Positions 56,410 through 64,000 of a DNA stretch of 64,000 nucleotides are shown here, piece after piece (positions within the stretch are counted from its first letter, which is position 1; each line of letters opens with the position of its first letter). Below the pieces are notes generated by a model. It made no database searches, had not been told where the DNA came from, and saw nothing but the letters and a program-made list of their open reading frames with translations. The stretch lies in assembly GCF_000218545.1 (NCBI RefSeq), contig NC_015671.1, positions 2,108,001-2,172,000 of the forward strand, read 5' to 3'. The position numbers were made by a program, and so were the translations under genes. Source of the DNA: Cellulomonas gilvus ATCC 13127. GTDB lineage: Bacteria > Actinomycetota > Actinomycetes > Actinomycetales > Cellulomonadaceae.

Positions 56410-57216
56410 TCACGCTAGCAACGGGTTCTGCGGGTTGCCCGGCGCGACACGCCGCGCCGACGCGCGCACCACGCCGGCGAACCGGCCCGTGCGGCCGGCC
56501 CGACGGAAGGAGAACAGCCGGGGGTCCGACCACGTGTCGCGCGGGGAGACCTCGACGTGCGCGACACCCGCCGCGAGCAGCACCGCGCGCGCCCCTGCGC
56601 GCAGGTCGAGCGCCGGGGTGCCCCAGGCGGTGGTCGCGGCGACCTCCGGTACCGTCGCGGCCACCTCGTCGCGCAGGTCCGCGGGGACCTCGTACGACGG
56701 ACCCGCGATGGCCGGGCCGAGGGCCGCGCGCATGCGGTCCGGCCGCGCCCCCAGCTCCCGCATCGCCGCCACGGTCGCCTGCAGGACGCCGTCCGCCAGA
56801 CCCCGCCGGCCCGCGTGCGCGGCGCCGACCACGCCGGCCTCCGGGTCGGCCAGCAGCACGGGCACGCAGTCGGCGACGAGCACCGCGAGAGCGACGCCGG
56901 GATGCGCTGTCACCAGCGCGTCACCCGTGCCGACGGGCTGCAGCGGGTCGACCGGCACGTCCTGCGGACCCGCGACCACCAGCACGTCCGTGCCGTGCAC
57001 CTGGTCGACGAACGCCACGGGGCAGCCCGCCCACGCCGACAGCCGCGCGCGGTTCTGCGCCACGGCCGACGGATCGTCTCCGACGTGCGCGCCGAGGTCG
57101 AGCGCGTCGTACGGCGGGCGGCTCACACCGCCGCGCCGGTCGGTGAAGCCGGCACGCACACCCGGCCCCAGGTCGACCTCGTCGACCGGGACCGGGGGCG
57201 CGGGCGCGGCGGTCAT
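56410..57216 (-). CDS. pgeF: Peptidoglycan editing factor (PgeF/YfiH laccase-domain)
   Basis: The 268-residue protein belongs to the laccase-domain YfiH family, which removes misplaced residues from peptidoglycan stem peptides in E. coli. The metal-site motifs are QVHGTDVL (His), ADCVPVLLAD (Cys) and GAAHAGRRGLADGVL (His). It lies 28 bases after the ftsZ stop, as in other actinomycetes, where a yggS gene usually sits between it and sepF; here that gene is absent, with only 98 bases between. The start is a GTG or ATG at 57216, just inside the spacer. Confidence 0.9.
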   Translation of the reverse strand: MTAAPAPPVPVDEVDLGPGVRAGFTDRRGGVSRPPYDALDLGAHVGDDPSAVAQNRARLSAWAGCPVAFVDQVHGTDVLVVAGPQDVPVDPLQPVGTGDALVTAHPGVALAVLVADCVPVLLADPEAGVVGAAHAGRRGLADGVLQATVAAMRELGARPDRMRAALGPAIAGPSYEVPADLRDEVAATVPEVAATTAWGTPALDLRAGARAVLLAAGVAHVEVSPRDTWSDPRLFSFRRAGRTGRFAGVVRASARRVAPGNPQNPLLA

Positions 57217-57244
57217 CCGGCCCGACCGACCGCGGACGCGGCCC

Positions 57245-58477
57245 TCACTTGAGGAAGTCGGGGACGTCGAGCTCGTGCTCGCGCTCCCGACGGTGCTCCT
57301 CCTCGGAGAAGATGCGCGGCACCTCGAGCGCGGCCGTGGTGGGCGCGGGCTCGCTCTCGGCGGACAGGAACGCGGGGACCTCGTGCGCGGGAGCGGCGGG
57401 GGCCGGCACTGCCGCGAACGCCGGAACCGCCTCGGGCGCGTCCTGACGCGGCGCGGGCACGTGCGGCACCTGACGCGGTGCCTGGCCGCTCACCTGGCCG
57501 AGCGCGCGCGCGTCACGCCGGACCACCGGCGAACCACCGTCGAACCCGGCCGCGATGACGGTGACCCGCACCTCGTCGCCGAGCGCGTCGTCGATCACCG
57601 CACCGAAGATGATGTTCGCCTCGGGGTGCGCCGCCTCCTGCACCAGACGGGCGGCCTCGTTGATCTCGAAGAGGCCGAGGTCGGAACCACCCTGGATGGA
57701 CAGGAGCACGCCGTGGGCCCCGTCGATGCTGGCCTCGAGCAGCGGCGAGCTGATCGCCATCTCGGCAGCCTGCACCGCGCGGTCGTCGCCGCGCGCGAAG
57801 CCGATCCCCATGAGCGCGGACCCCGCACCCTGCATGACTGACTTGACGTCGGCGAAGTCGAGGTTGATGAGGCCGGGCGTCGTGATCAGGTCGGTGATGC
57901 CCTGGACACCCGAGAGCAGCACCTGGTCCGCCGAGTGGAACGCGTCGAGCACCGAGACGCCGCGGTCGGAGATCTGCAGCAGGCGGTCGTTCGGGATGAC
58001 GATGAGCGTGTCGACCTCGGCACGCAGCGCGTCGATCCCGGCGTCGGCCTGCACCGAGCGCCGGCGACCCTCGAACGTGAACGGCCGCGTGACGACGCCG
58101 ATCGTGAGCGCGCCGAGCGAGCGGGCGATCCGCGCGACGACGGGCGCGCCGCCCGTGCCGGTGCCGCCGCCCTCGCCCGCGGTCACGAACACCATGTCCG
58201 CGCCGCGCAGGACGTCCTCGATCTCCTCCGCGTGGTCCTCGGCGGCCTTCTTGCCGACCTCGGGGTCCGCGCCCGCGCCGAGACCGCGCGTGAGCTCGCG
58301 GCCCACGTCGAGCTTGACGTCGGCGTCGGACATGAGCAGGGCCTGCGCGTCGGTGTTGACGGCGATGAACTCGACACCCTTGAGGCCGACCTCGATCATG
58401 CGGTTCACGGCGTTCACGCCGCCGCCGCCGATACCGACGACCTTGATGACCGCCAGGTAGTTCTGCGGAGCTGCCAC
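57245..58477 (-). CDS. ftsZ: Cell division GTPase FtsZ
   Basis: The 410-residue tubulin homologue forms the Z ring. The GTP loop GGGTGTGG is at 103-110, and the T7 loop [14 protein letters not shown] is at about 205. A Pro/Ala-rich linker (about 320-385) leads to the C-terminal peptide ending LDVPDFLK, the SepF/FtsW-binding tail. The GTG at 58477 has GAGAGG upstream. The gene is served by its own promoter (see 58577-58620) within the 227-base gap after ftsQ. Confidence 0.98.
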   Translation of the reverse strand: MAAPQNYLAVIKVVGIGGGGVNAVNRMIEVGLKGVEFIAVNTDAQALLMSDADVKLDVGRELTRGLGAGADPEVGKKAAEDHAEEIEDVLRGADMVFVTAGEGGGTGTGGAPVVARIARSLGALTIGVVTRPFTFEGRRRSVQADAGIDALRAEVDTLIVIPNDRLLQISDRGVSVLDAFHSADQVLLSGVQGITDLITTPGLINLDFADVKSVMQGAGSALMGIGFARGDDRAVQAAEMAISSPLLEASIDGAHGVLLSIQGGSDLGLFEINEAARLVQEAAHPEANIIFGAVIDDALGDEVRVTVIAAGFDGGSPVVRRDARALGQVSGQAPRQVPHVPAPRQDAPEAVPAFAAVPAPAAPAHEVPAFLSAESEPAPTTAALEVPRIFSEEEHRREREHELDVPDFLK

Positions 58478-58576
58478 GGTGGGTGCCTCTCGTTTCGTGC
58501 GGGTCCGTCCTGCGGCCGGCTCGCGCCGGTCCCGGGACCGTCGTCCGCGACACGCGAGCGACGGGCTGCAACCTTC

Positions 58577-58620
58577 ACCCTCTAGTTGAGGGTTATAGTT
58601 ATGTCAGGTGATGCTGTCAG
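58577..58620 (-). promoter_or_regulatory. ftsZ promoter with inverted repeat at the start
   Basis: On the minus strand CTGACA (58620-58615), a 17-base spacer and TATAAC (58597-58592) make the strongest sigma-70-like promoter in the window. Just after it ACCCTC and GAGGGT (58577-58593) form an inverted repeat around TAGTT, overlapping the likely transcription start, a possible operator. The leader is about 110 bases. Confidence 0.7.
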
Positions 58621-58704
58621 GGCGTGACGCTAGGTCGCGCCCCGCCCTCGATCAACGACCACGCGCGCGTGTCGCGCGCGAGTTCGCCCGCGCCCGGACG
58701 GACG

Positions 58705-59763
58705 TCACTTGATGATCGGCATGCGGGGCGCGGACACGTCGATCACCTTGGCCTTGCGGCCCTGCTCCGACTCGAGCAGCGCGGTCAGGACCGCCGCCTT
58801 GAGGTGCGTCTCGGCTGCGCTCCCCCACGCGATCCGCGCGCCCTTGCGCAGCTTCATCGAGATCGTGTCCTGCGTGCGCGCGGACACGCCCCCCACCTGC
58901 GCGAGCAGGTCCGGGTCGAGCTGCTCCACGACCGTCAGGACACCGCGCAGCGTGCGGCGGTCCCCCACCGGCACGTCCACGACGGGCAGCTCGGCGGGCG
59001 CCTTCGCGACGTGGCCGACCTGCACCCCGTCCTGGTCCAGCAGCGAGTATCCCGAGCGCCCGTCGGCCGGGACGGCCGCGACGGGCTCGCGCGCCACGAG
59101 CGTCACCGTGAGCCCGTGCGGCCAGTCGCGCGTGACCGTCGCCTCCCGCACCCCGGGCACGTCGAGCAGGTCGGCCCGCAGCGCACCCGTGTCCAGGCGC
59201 GGGAGCGGTGTGCCGTCCCGCTCGTCGACGACGGCCCGCACCGCGTCCACCGCGACGACCGTCCCCGCGCCGTCGACCCGCACGGTCGCGGCGTCGAGCG
59301 CCAGGACGGGCGAGCCGAGCAGCAGCCAGCCGATGCCGGCCACCAGGGCCGCGCACACCGAGAGACCGATCACCTGGCGACGCGCGAGCGTCCGGCGGGC
59401 GCGCGCACGTTCGGCGAACCGCGCGGCCGACGTCGGCGAGACCACCGGCGCGGTCCGGATCGAGCCGCGGACCGCGGGCGGCGCGACGTCGTCGGGAGCG
59501 ACCACGCGCGCCGGGGCGAAGGACCGGGGCGCCCCGCCGGCCGTGGGCGGACCCGGCGGCGGCAGGATCTCGGGGCTGATCTCGGCCCGCGCGGCGACAC
59601 GCGGGACGTCGTCCTTCCCGTCCCCGGGGGCCGGTGTGCCGCGTTCCTGCGGTCCTGCTGCACCCCGCTCGGCAGGGCGCGACGAGGCGGACCGCCGCGG
59701 CCGGGCGGGCCGGGCCGCCTCCGGACGCGGCGCGGGAGGGCGCGGCGGCCGGGAGGAGGTCAC
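58705..59763 (-). CDS. ftsQ: Cell division protein FtsQ
   Basis: The 352-residue single-pass membrane protein scaffolds the FtsQLB division complex. A long Pro/Arg-rich cytoplasmic part (1-130) precedes the membrane helix [20 protein letters not shown] (about 132-151), the POTRA domain (about 160-235, [21 protein letters not shown]) and the FtsQ/DivIB beta domain. The GTG at 59763 overlaps the murC part of the previous gene by 4 bases. The POTRA arrangement matches actinomycete homologues. It lies 227 bases before ftsZ. Confidence 0.93.
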   Translation of the reverse strand: MTSSRPPRPPAPRPEAARPARPRRSASSRPAERGAAGPQERGTPAPGDGKDDVPRVAARAEISPEILPPPGPPTAGGAPRSFAPARVVAPDDVAPPAVRGSIRTAPVVSPTSAARFAERARARRTLARRQVIGLSVCAALVAGIGWLLLGSPVLALDAATVRVDGAGTVVAVDAVRAVVDERDGTPLPRLDTGALRADLLDVPGVREATVTRDWPHGLTVTLVAREPVAAVPADGRSGYSLLDQDGVQVGHVAKAPAELPVVDVPVGDRRTLRGVLTVVEQLDPDLLAQVGGVSARTQDTISMKLRKGARIAWGSAAETHLKAAVLTALLESEQGRKAKVIDVSAPRMPIIK

Positions 59764-62444
59764 GCCTGCTCCTGCTCGCGCCGTGTCAGCTCGTCGAGGA
59801 TCTGCGGCCCGAGCGCGGTCACGTCGCCCGCACCGACCGTGAGGACCAGGTCCCCGGGCCGCGCCTGGGCCGCGAGCGTCGCGGCCGCCTCGTTCCGGTC
59901 GGCCACGAACGTGGCGCGCCCCGGCGTCGGGACCCGGTCGACGATCGTCGCGCCCGACACGGTCGGGTCCGGGTCCTCGCGGGCCGCGTACACGTCCGTC
60001 ACGACGACGAGGTCCGCCTGGTCGAGCGCGGCGCCGAACTCGGCCGCGAACGTCCGGGTGCGTGAGTACAGGTGGGGCTGGAAGAGCACCAGCACGCGGC
60101 CGTCCCCGACCACGGCACGAGCGCCGTCGAGCAGCGCCCGCACCTCCGTCGGGTGGTGGGAGTAGTCGTCGACCACGCGCACGCCCGCGGCGGTGCCGCG
60201 CAGCTCGAACCGTCGACCCGTGCCGCGGAACGTCCCGATCGCCTCGGCCGCCTGTGCCGGCGCGACGCCCAGCCGCACGCACGCGATCCACGCGGCGGTC
60301 GCGTTGAGCGCGTTGTGCGCGCCCGGGAACGCGAGCCCGATGGTCTGCGGGCCCGCCTCGTCCCGCGTCGTGACGTCGACGTCCCAGCCGCCCTCGGTGG
60401 GGCGCATCTCGCCGACGCGCACGTCGGCGTCCGGCGTCCGGCCGTACGTGCGGACGGCCACGTCCCGCGCCGCGAGCTCGTCGCGCACGCCCGCCACCAG
60501 GCGCGCCGCACCCTCGTCGTCCGCGCACGCGACGAGCAGGCCGCCCGGACGGATGCGCCGTGCGAAGGCCACGAACGCCGCCTCGAAGGCCTCGCGCGTG
60601 CCGTAGTGGTCCAGGTGGTCGGGCTCGACGTTCGTCACCACGGCCACGAGCGGCGCGTACGCGAGGAACGAGCCGTCGGACTCGTCGGCCTCGGCGACGA
60701 ATGCGCGCCCCGCTCCGTCGCGCGCACCGCCGGCCGGCCCGCGCTCGGTGAGCACGGTGCCGCCGATCGCGTACGACGGGTCCGCTCCCGCGGCCAGCAG
60801 GCCCGTCGCCGTCATGGCCGACGTCGTCGTCTTGCCGTGCGCGCCCGCGACCGCGACCGCGTCACGGTCCGCCATGAGCGCCGCGAGCGCCTGCGACCGG
60901 TGCAGCACGCGCAGGCCCGCCGCTCGCGCGGCCGCGAGCTCGGGGTTGGTCTCGCGCACGGCCGACGAGACGACCACGGTGTCGACGCCCTCGACGAGCG
61001 CGGCGTCGTGACCGACGGTCACGGTCACGCCCGCCTCGACCAGGCCGGGCAGCGCCGGGCCCTGCGCCGCGTCCGAGCCGCTCACGTCGAGGCCGCGCGC
61101 CGCGAGCAGCAGCGCGACCGCGGACATGCCCGCACCGCCCACCCCGATCAGGTGCACCCGCCCGAGCGACGCCACGGCGGGCGGCTCGTCGGGCGTGCCG
61201 GCCGGCGCGTGCGCGTCGGGGCGTCGCTCGTCGGACGACGGCGCGGACGCGGCCGGGACGTCGGCGACGACCGCGCGCGGCCCGGCGGGGGCCGGAGGTC
61301 TGCCGGGCAGCTGCGCGAGCACGAGGTCCGCGACGCGAGCCGCCGCGTCCGGAACCCCGACCGACGCGGCTGCCGCGGCCATGCGGGAACGCGTGACCGC
61401 GGCCTCCGCGCCCACCAGCAGGGGCAGCACGTGCGAGCGCAGCCACGCCGCGTCGAACGCCGAGTCGGCCACCAGCAGCGCACCCCCGGCCTCGACGACG
61501 CCTGCCGCGTTGCGCCGCTGCTCGCCGTTGCCGACGGGCAGCGGCACGTACACCGCGGGCAGCCCGAGCGCGGCGACCTCGCACACCGTCCCCGCACCGG
61601 CTCGGCCGAGCACCAGGTCCGCCGCGGCGAGCGCGAGGTGCATGTCGTCCAGGTACTCCCGCACGTGGTACCGCGCGGCCAGGCCGCGGTCCAGGCGACC
61701 GACGGCCGCGAGCACGGGCGTCGACTTGTCCCGTCCCGTGAGGTGCAGGACCTGCACGCCCTCGGCCATGAGCTCCGGCGCGGCGGCGGTCACCGCCGTG
61801 TTGATGCTGACCGCTCCGAGCGACCCTCCGGTCACCAGCAGCGTGGGCAGCGCGGGGTCGAGGCCGAGCGCCGCGGCGGCGCGGGTGCGCGCCCCGGCGG
61901 CGTCGCGCCGACGTTCGGCGACCAGGTCCGCGACCGCACCCCGCAGCGGCAGCCCGGTGAGCTGTGCGCCGCGCAGTCCCGAGCCGGGGAACGTCACCGC
62001 GACCGCACGTGCCCAGCGTGCGCCCAGCCGGTTGGCGAGCCCCGGACGCGCGTTCTGCTCGTGCACCACCACGGGCACACCCCGGCGCCGAGCCGCGAGG
62101 TACGCGGGCGTGGCGACGTAGCCGCCGAACCCGACGACCACCTGGGCCCCCGACTCGTCGATCGCGCGGCCCGCGGCCTCGACGGCCGCGCGCAGCCGAC
62201 CCGGCAGGCGCAGCAGGTCCAGCGAGGGCCGGCGCGGCAGCGGGACGCGCGGCACGAGCGCGAGCGGGAGCCCGTGCTCCGGCACGAGACGTGACTCGAG
62301 GCCCTGCGCCGTGCCCAGCACCGTGAGCGTCGCGTCGGGGTGCACGTCGCGCAGCGCGTCCGCGACCGCGAGGAGCGGGTTGACGTGGCCGGCCGTCCCG
62401 CCGCCCGCGAGCAGGAACGACGGCGGACGGGTCTGGTCAGGCAC
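59760..62444 (-). CDS. murG-murC: MurG-MurC fusion (lipid II synthase and UDP-MurNAc-alanine ligase)
   Basis: One 894-residue frame joins two enzymes of peptidoglycan synthesis. Residues 1-370 are MurG, which adds GlcNAc to lipid [38 protein letters not shown], and [14 protein letters not shown] followed by [22 protein letters not shown] Pro/Ala/Asp-rich linker (about 372-422) leads to MurC (about 424-894), which ligates L-Ala to UDP-MurNAc: [19 protein letters not shown]-loop [11 protein letters not shown] and [14 protein letters not shown]. No stop occurs between them, so MurG translation must give the fusion; a weak GTG at 61175 could also make free MurC. The GTG at 62444 has GAGGAG upstream. 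It overlaps ftsW by 8 and ftsQ by 4 bases. Confidence 0.92.
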   Translation of the reverse strand: MPDQTRPPSFLLAGGGTAGHVNPLLAVADALRDVHPDATLTVLGTAQGLESRLVPEHGLPLALVPRVPLPRRPSLDLLRLPGRLRAAVEAAGRAIDESGAQVVVGFGGYVATPAYLAARRRGVPVVVHEQNARPGLANRLGARWARAVAVTFPGSGLRGAQLTGLPLRGAVADLVAERRRDAAGARTRAAAALGLDPALPTLLVTGGSLGAVSINTAVTAAAPELMAEGVQVLHLTGRDKSTPVLAAVGRLDRGLAARYHVREYLDDMHLALAAADLVLGRAGAGTVCEVAALGLPAVYVPLPVGNGEQRRNAAGVVEAGGALLVADSAFDAAWLRSHVLPLLVGAEAAVTRSRMAAAAASVGVPDAAARVADLVLAQLPGRPPAPAGPRAVVADVPAASAPSSDERRPDAHAPAGTPDEPPAVASLGRVHLIGVGGAGMSAVALLLAARGLDVSGSDAAQGPALPGLVEAGVTVTVGHDAALVEGVDTVVVSSAVRETNPELAAARAAGLRVLHRSQALAALMADRDAVAVAGAHGKTTTSAMTATGLLAAGADPSYAIGGTVLTERGPAGGARDGAGRAFVAEADESDGSFLAYAPLVAVVTNVEPDHLDHYGTREAFEAAFVAFARRIRPGGLLVACADDEGAARLVAGVRDELAARDVAVRTYGRTPDADVRVGEMRPTEGGWDVDVTTRDEAGPQTIGLAFPGAHNALNATAAWIACVRLGVAPAQAAEAIGTFRGTGRRFELRGTAAGVRVVDDYSHHPTEVRALLDGARAVVGDGRVLVLFQPHLYSRTRTFAAEFGAALDQADLVVVTDVYAAREDPDPTVSGATIVDRVPTPGRATFVADRNEAAATLAAQARPGDLVLTVGAGDVTALGPQILDELTRREQEQA

Positions 62445-63702
62445 GTGCTGCTCCTCGACGTGGGGTGCGATCGGCCCGCCGGGCCGACCGGGTCAGGCCG
62501 ACGACGGCCAACGAACGGCGGACGACGCTCGGCCGCGTGGCGAGCGCCTGTGCGGCTCCCGGCTCGTCGCGCGCGAACGCGACGACGACGCCGAGCGCGG
62601 CCAACGTCATGATGAGCGCGGAGCCGCCCGCGGACACCAGCGGCAGCGGCACCCCGATCACCGGGGCGAAGCCGATCACCACGGCGATGTTGATGAGCGC
62701 CTGCCCGATGATCCAGGCGACGATCCCCGCGGTCGTGACCTTGACGAACGGGTTCGGGTGGCGCCGGATCACGCGCAGCATCGCGACCGCGAGCAGCCCG
62801 AACAGGCCGAGCACGACGAGCGTGCCGACCAGCCCGAGCTCCTCGCCGAGGATCGCGAAGATGAAGTCGTTGTGCGCGGCCGGCAGGTAGGACCACTTCT
62901 CACGGCTCTGGCCGAGCCCGAGACCGCCCAGCCCTCCGCTCGCGAGCCCGTACGTGCCGTGCAGCGTCTGGTAGCAGTCCGACGACGCGTTGCAGTCGTC
63001 CGACAGCCAGCTGGTGATGCGGTCCATGCGGTTGCTCGAGGTGAGCGCGAGCGTCGCGGCCGCGCCGACAGCCATCGCCGCGGCCACCGCGAACATCCGC
63101 AGCGGGACGCCCGCCACGAACAGCGCGCCCGCGACCAGGAGCAGCAGCACCATCGCCGTCCCCAGGTCGTGGCCGATCAGGACCACCCCGACCGCGAGCC
63201 CGGCGACCGGGACGGCCGGGATGAACACGTGCTTCCACGACTGCAGGTACGCCTGCTTGCGTGCCAGCACGGCGCCCAGCCACACCGCGAGCGCGAGCTT
63301 GACCACCTCCGACGGCTGGGCCGTGAGCGGCCCGAGCCGCACCCAGTTGCGGTTGCCACCGACCTCGATGCCGAGCCCGGGGACGAACACCATGAGCTGC
63401 AGCACGACGGCCGCGCCGAGCATCGGCCACGCGAGCCGGACGTAGGTGCGCACGGGCAGGCGCGAGAGCAGGATCGCGACCGGCACGCCGATGAGCGCGA
63501 ACTTGGCCTGGTCCAGGAACACCGCGAACGCCGACCCGTTGGCGTCGATCGACTCGACGCTCGAGCTCGACAGCACCATGACGAGCCCGATGACGAGCAG
63601 GAGCGCGGTCGCCCCGATCACCACGTAGTAGCTCGCGACGACGCTGTTCCAGTGTCCGAGCCGCTGCTGCTCGACCTCGGGCTCGGCGGTCTCGGTGCTC
63701 AC
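62437..63702 (-). CDS. ftsW: Septal peptidoglycan polymerase FtsW
   Basis: The 421-residue SEDS-family protein polymerises lipid II at the septum together with class B PBPs. It has about 10 membrane helices, a conserved [20 protein letters not shown] loop, [20 protein letters not shown] and the active-site Asp/Glu region [11 protein letters not shown], and [13 protein letters not shown] near the end. The N- and C-terminal tails are cytoplasmic. It overlaps murG-murC by 8 bases and lies 10 bases after murD. Confidence 0.93.
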   Translation of the reverse strand: MSTETAEPEVEQQRLGHWNSVVASYYVVIGATALLLVIGLVMVLSSSSVESIDANGSAFAVFLDQAKFALIGVPVAILLSRLPVRTYVRLAWPMLGAAVVLQLMVFVPGLGIEVGGNRNWVRLGPLTAQPSEVVKLALAVWLGAVLARKQAYLQSWKHVFIPAVPVAGLAVGVVLIGHDLGTAMVLLLLVAGALFVAGVPLRMFAVAAAMAVGAAATLALTSSNRMDRITSWLSDDCNASSDCYQTLHGTYGLASGGLGGLGLGQSREKWSYLPAAHNDFIFAILGEELGLVGTLVVLGLFGLLAVAMLRVIRRHPNPFVKVTTAGIVAWIIGQALINIAVVIGFAPVIGVPLPLVSAGGSALIMTLAALGVVVAFARDEPGAAQALATRPSVVRRSLAVVGLTRSARRADRTPRRGAARA

Positions 63703-63712
63703 GGCGCGGGCC

Positions 63713-64000
63713 TCACGCGGGGCCGCCGGCGCCGCCCGTCACCGCGCGCACGGCCGCCGCGAACGCGTCACCACGCGCGGCGTAGGAGGCGAACTGGTCC
63801 ATCGACGCGCACGCGGGCGCGAGCAGCACCGTGACGGGTCCGCCCGGCACGGCGCCCGGCACGGCACCCGGCGCGCCGCCGAGCGCACCGCCCGGCGCCT
63901 GCGCGAGCGCACGCGCTGCAGCCACCGCCGACGTCATCACGTCCTCAGTCTCACCGGGGACGATCTCCACGGCCGGGACATCCGGCGCGTGTCGGGCGAG
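63713..64000 (-). CDS. murD: MurD (UDP-MurNAc-Ala-D-Glu ligase), C-terminal end
   Basis: The frame enters from the right edge (no stop up to base 64000) and encodes the C-terminus of Mur[22 protein letters not shown] followed by [10 protein letters not shown], the conserved SFDxFxxYxxRG block of the family. A low-complexity insert of Gly, Ala and Pro ([18 protein letters not shown]) precedes it, encoded by short repeats of a GGCACGGCGCCC type. The rest of the gene, with its catalytic motifs, lies outside. It precedes ftsW in the usual order. Confidence 0.9.
   Translation of the reverse strand, partial: LARHAPDVPAVEIVPGETEDVMTSAVAAARALAQAPGGALGGAPGAVPGAVPGGPVTVLLAPACASMDQFASYAARGDAFAAAVRAVTGGAGGPA

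Noticed and set aside
63800..63910. Short GC-rich repeats in murD as a possible mobile or regulatory repeat
   Set aside because: They are in frame and encode a Gly/Ala/Pro insert; simple slippage explains them.

Overview
The window is very GC-rich bacterial chromosome with strong G/C third-position bias, many GTG start codons and a leaderless-promoter style typical of Actinomycetota. The gene set (PriA in place of HisA, SepF/DivIVA/FtsZ division genes, FurA-type regulator beside catalase, DnaE1, TraR/DksA-like zinc-finger protein, DUF1844 protein) and an rRNA spacer without tRNA genes point to a high-GC Gram-positive, probably Micrococcales and possibly close to Cellulomonas. That last step is inference; the 16S gene at 2397-3917 would settle it.

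Layout. 1-4.5 kb: an rRNA operon read on the minus strand (23S cut by the window edge, spacer, complete 16S, leader with two promoter candidates). 4.6-16.1 kb: on the minus strand tyrS, mpg, a P-loop kinase and the complete arginine operon argC-J-B-D-F-R-G-H, nearly all joined by 4- or 8-base overlaps. 16.2-20.2 kb: plus-strand quinone oxidoreductase, FrnE/DsbA-like oxidoreductase, family-2 glycosyltransferase and an orphan TrpB2-type tryptophan synthase beta chain, closed by an 18-bp perfect-stem terminator. 20.3-27.5 kb: one very large secreted nuclease/5'-nucleotidase with a tandemly duplicated 639-residue unit. 27.7-35.1 kb: pheT, pheS, a 2H RNA ligase-like protein, a SpoU methyltransferase and the infC-rpmI-rplT operon. 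35.4-41.2 kb: a fur-katA peroxide-defence pair with a recognisable operator, DUF1844, an MFS transporter, a coiled-coil membrane protein overlapping a lipoprotein protease, and a broken GerW-like remnant. 41.2-48.5 kb: the histidine genes hisD-C-B, an unknown gene, a membrane protein/ECF sigma factor pair, then hisH-priA and an SseB-like gene; hisF is not in the window. 48.5-54.5 kb: S4 RNA-binding protein, dnaE1, rluD-type pseudouridine synthase, lspA and a TraR/DksA-like protein. 54.6-64 kb: the division and cell-wall cluster divIVA, yggT, sepF, pgeF, ftsZ, ftsQ, a fused murG-murC, ftsW and the 3' end of murD.

Functionally this is mostly core genome: translation (rRNA, tyrS, pheST, infC, ribosomal proteins), amino-acid synthesis (Arg, His, Trp-related), replication and septal growth. 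No prophage, transposon, CRISPR array or recognisable defence island is visible. The unusual items are the in-frame MurG-MurC fusion, the duplicated nuclease with patchwork near-identity between copies, the long Ala/Pro tail on IF3 with an ATC start, the GerW remnant, the coiled-coil/protease pair, and a repeated pattern of -10-like hexamers exactly 6 or 7 bases before start codons that implies many leaderless mRNAs.
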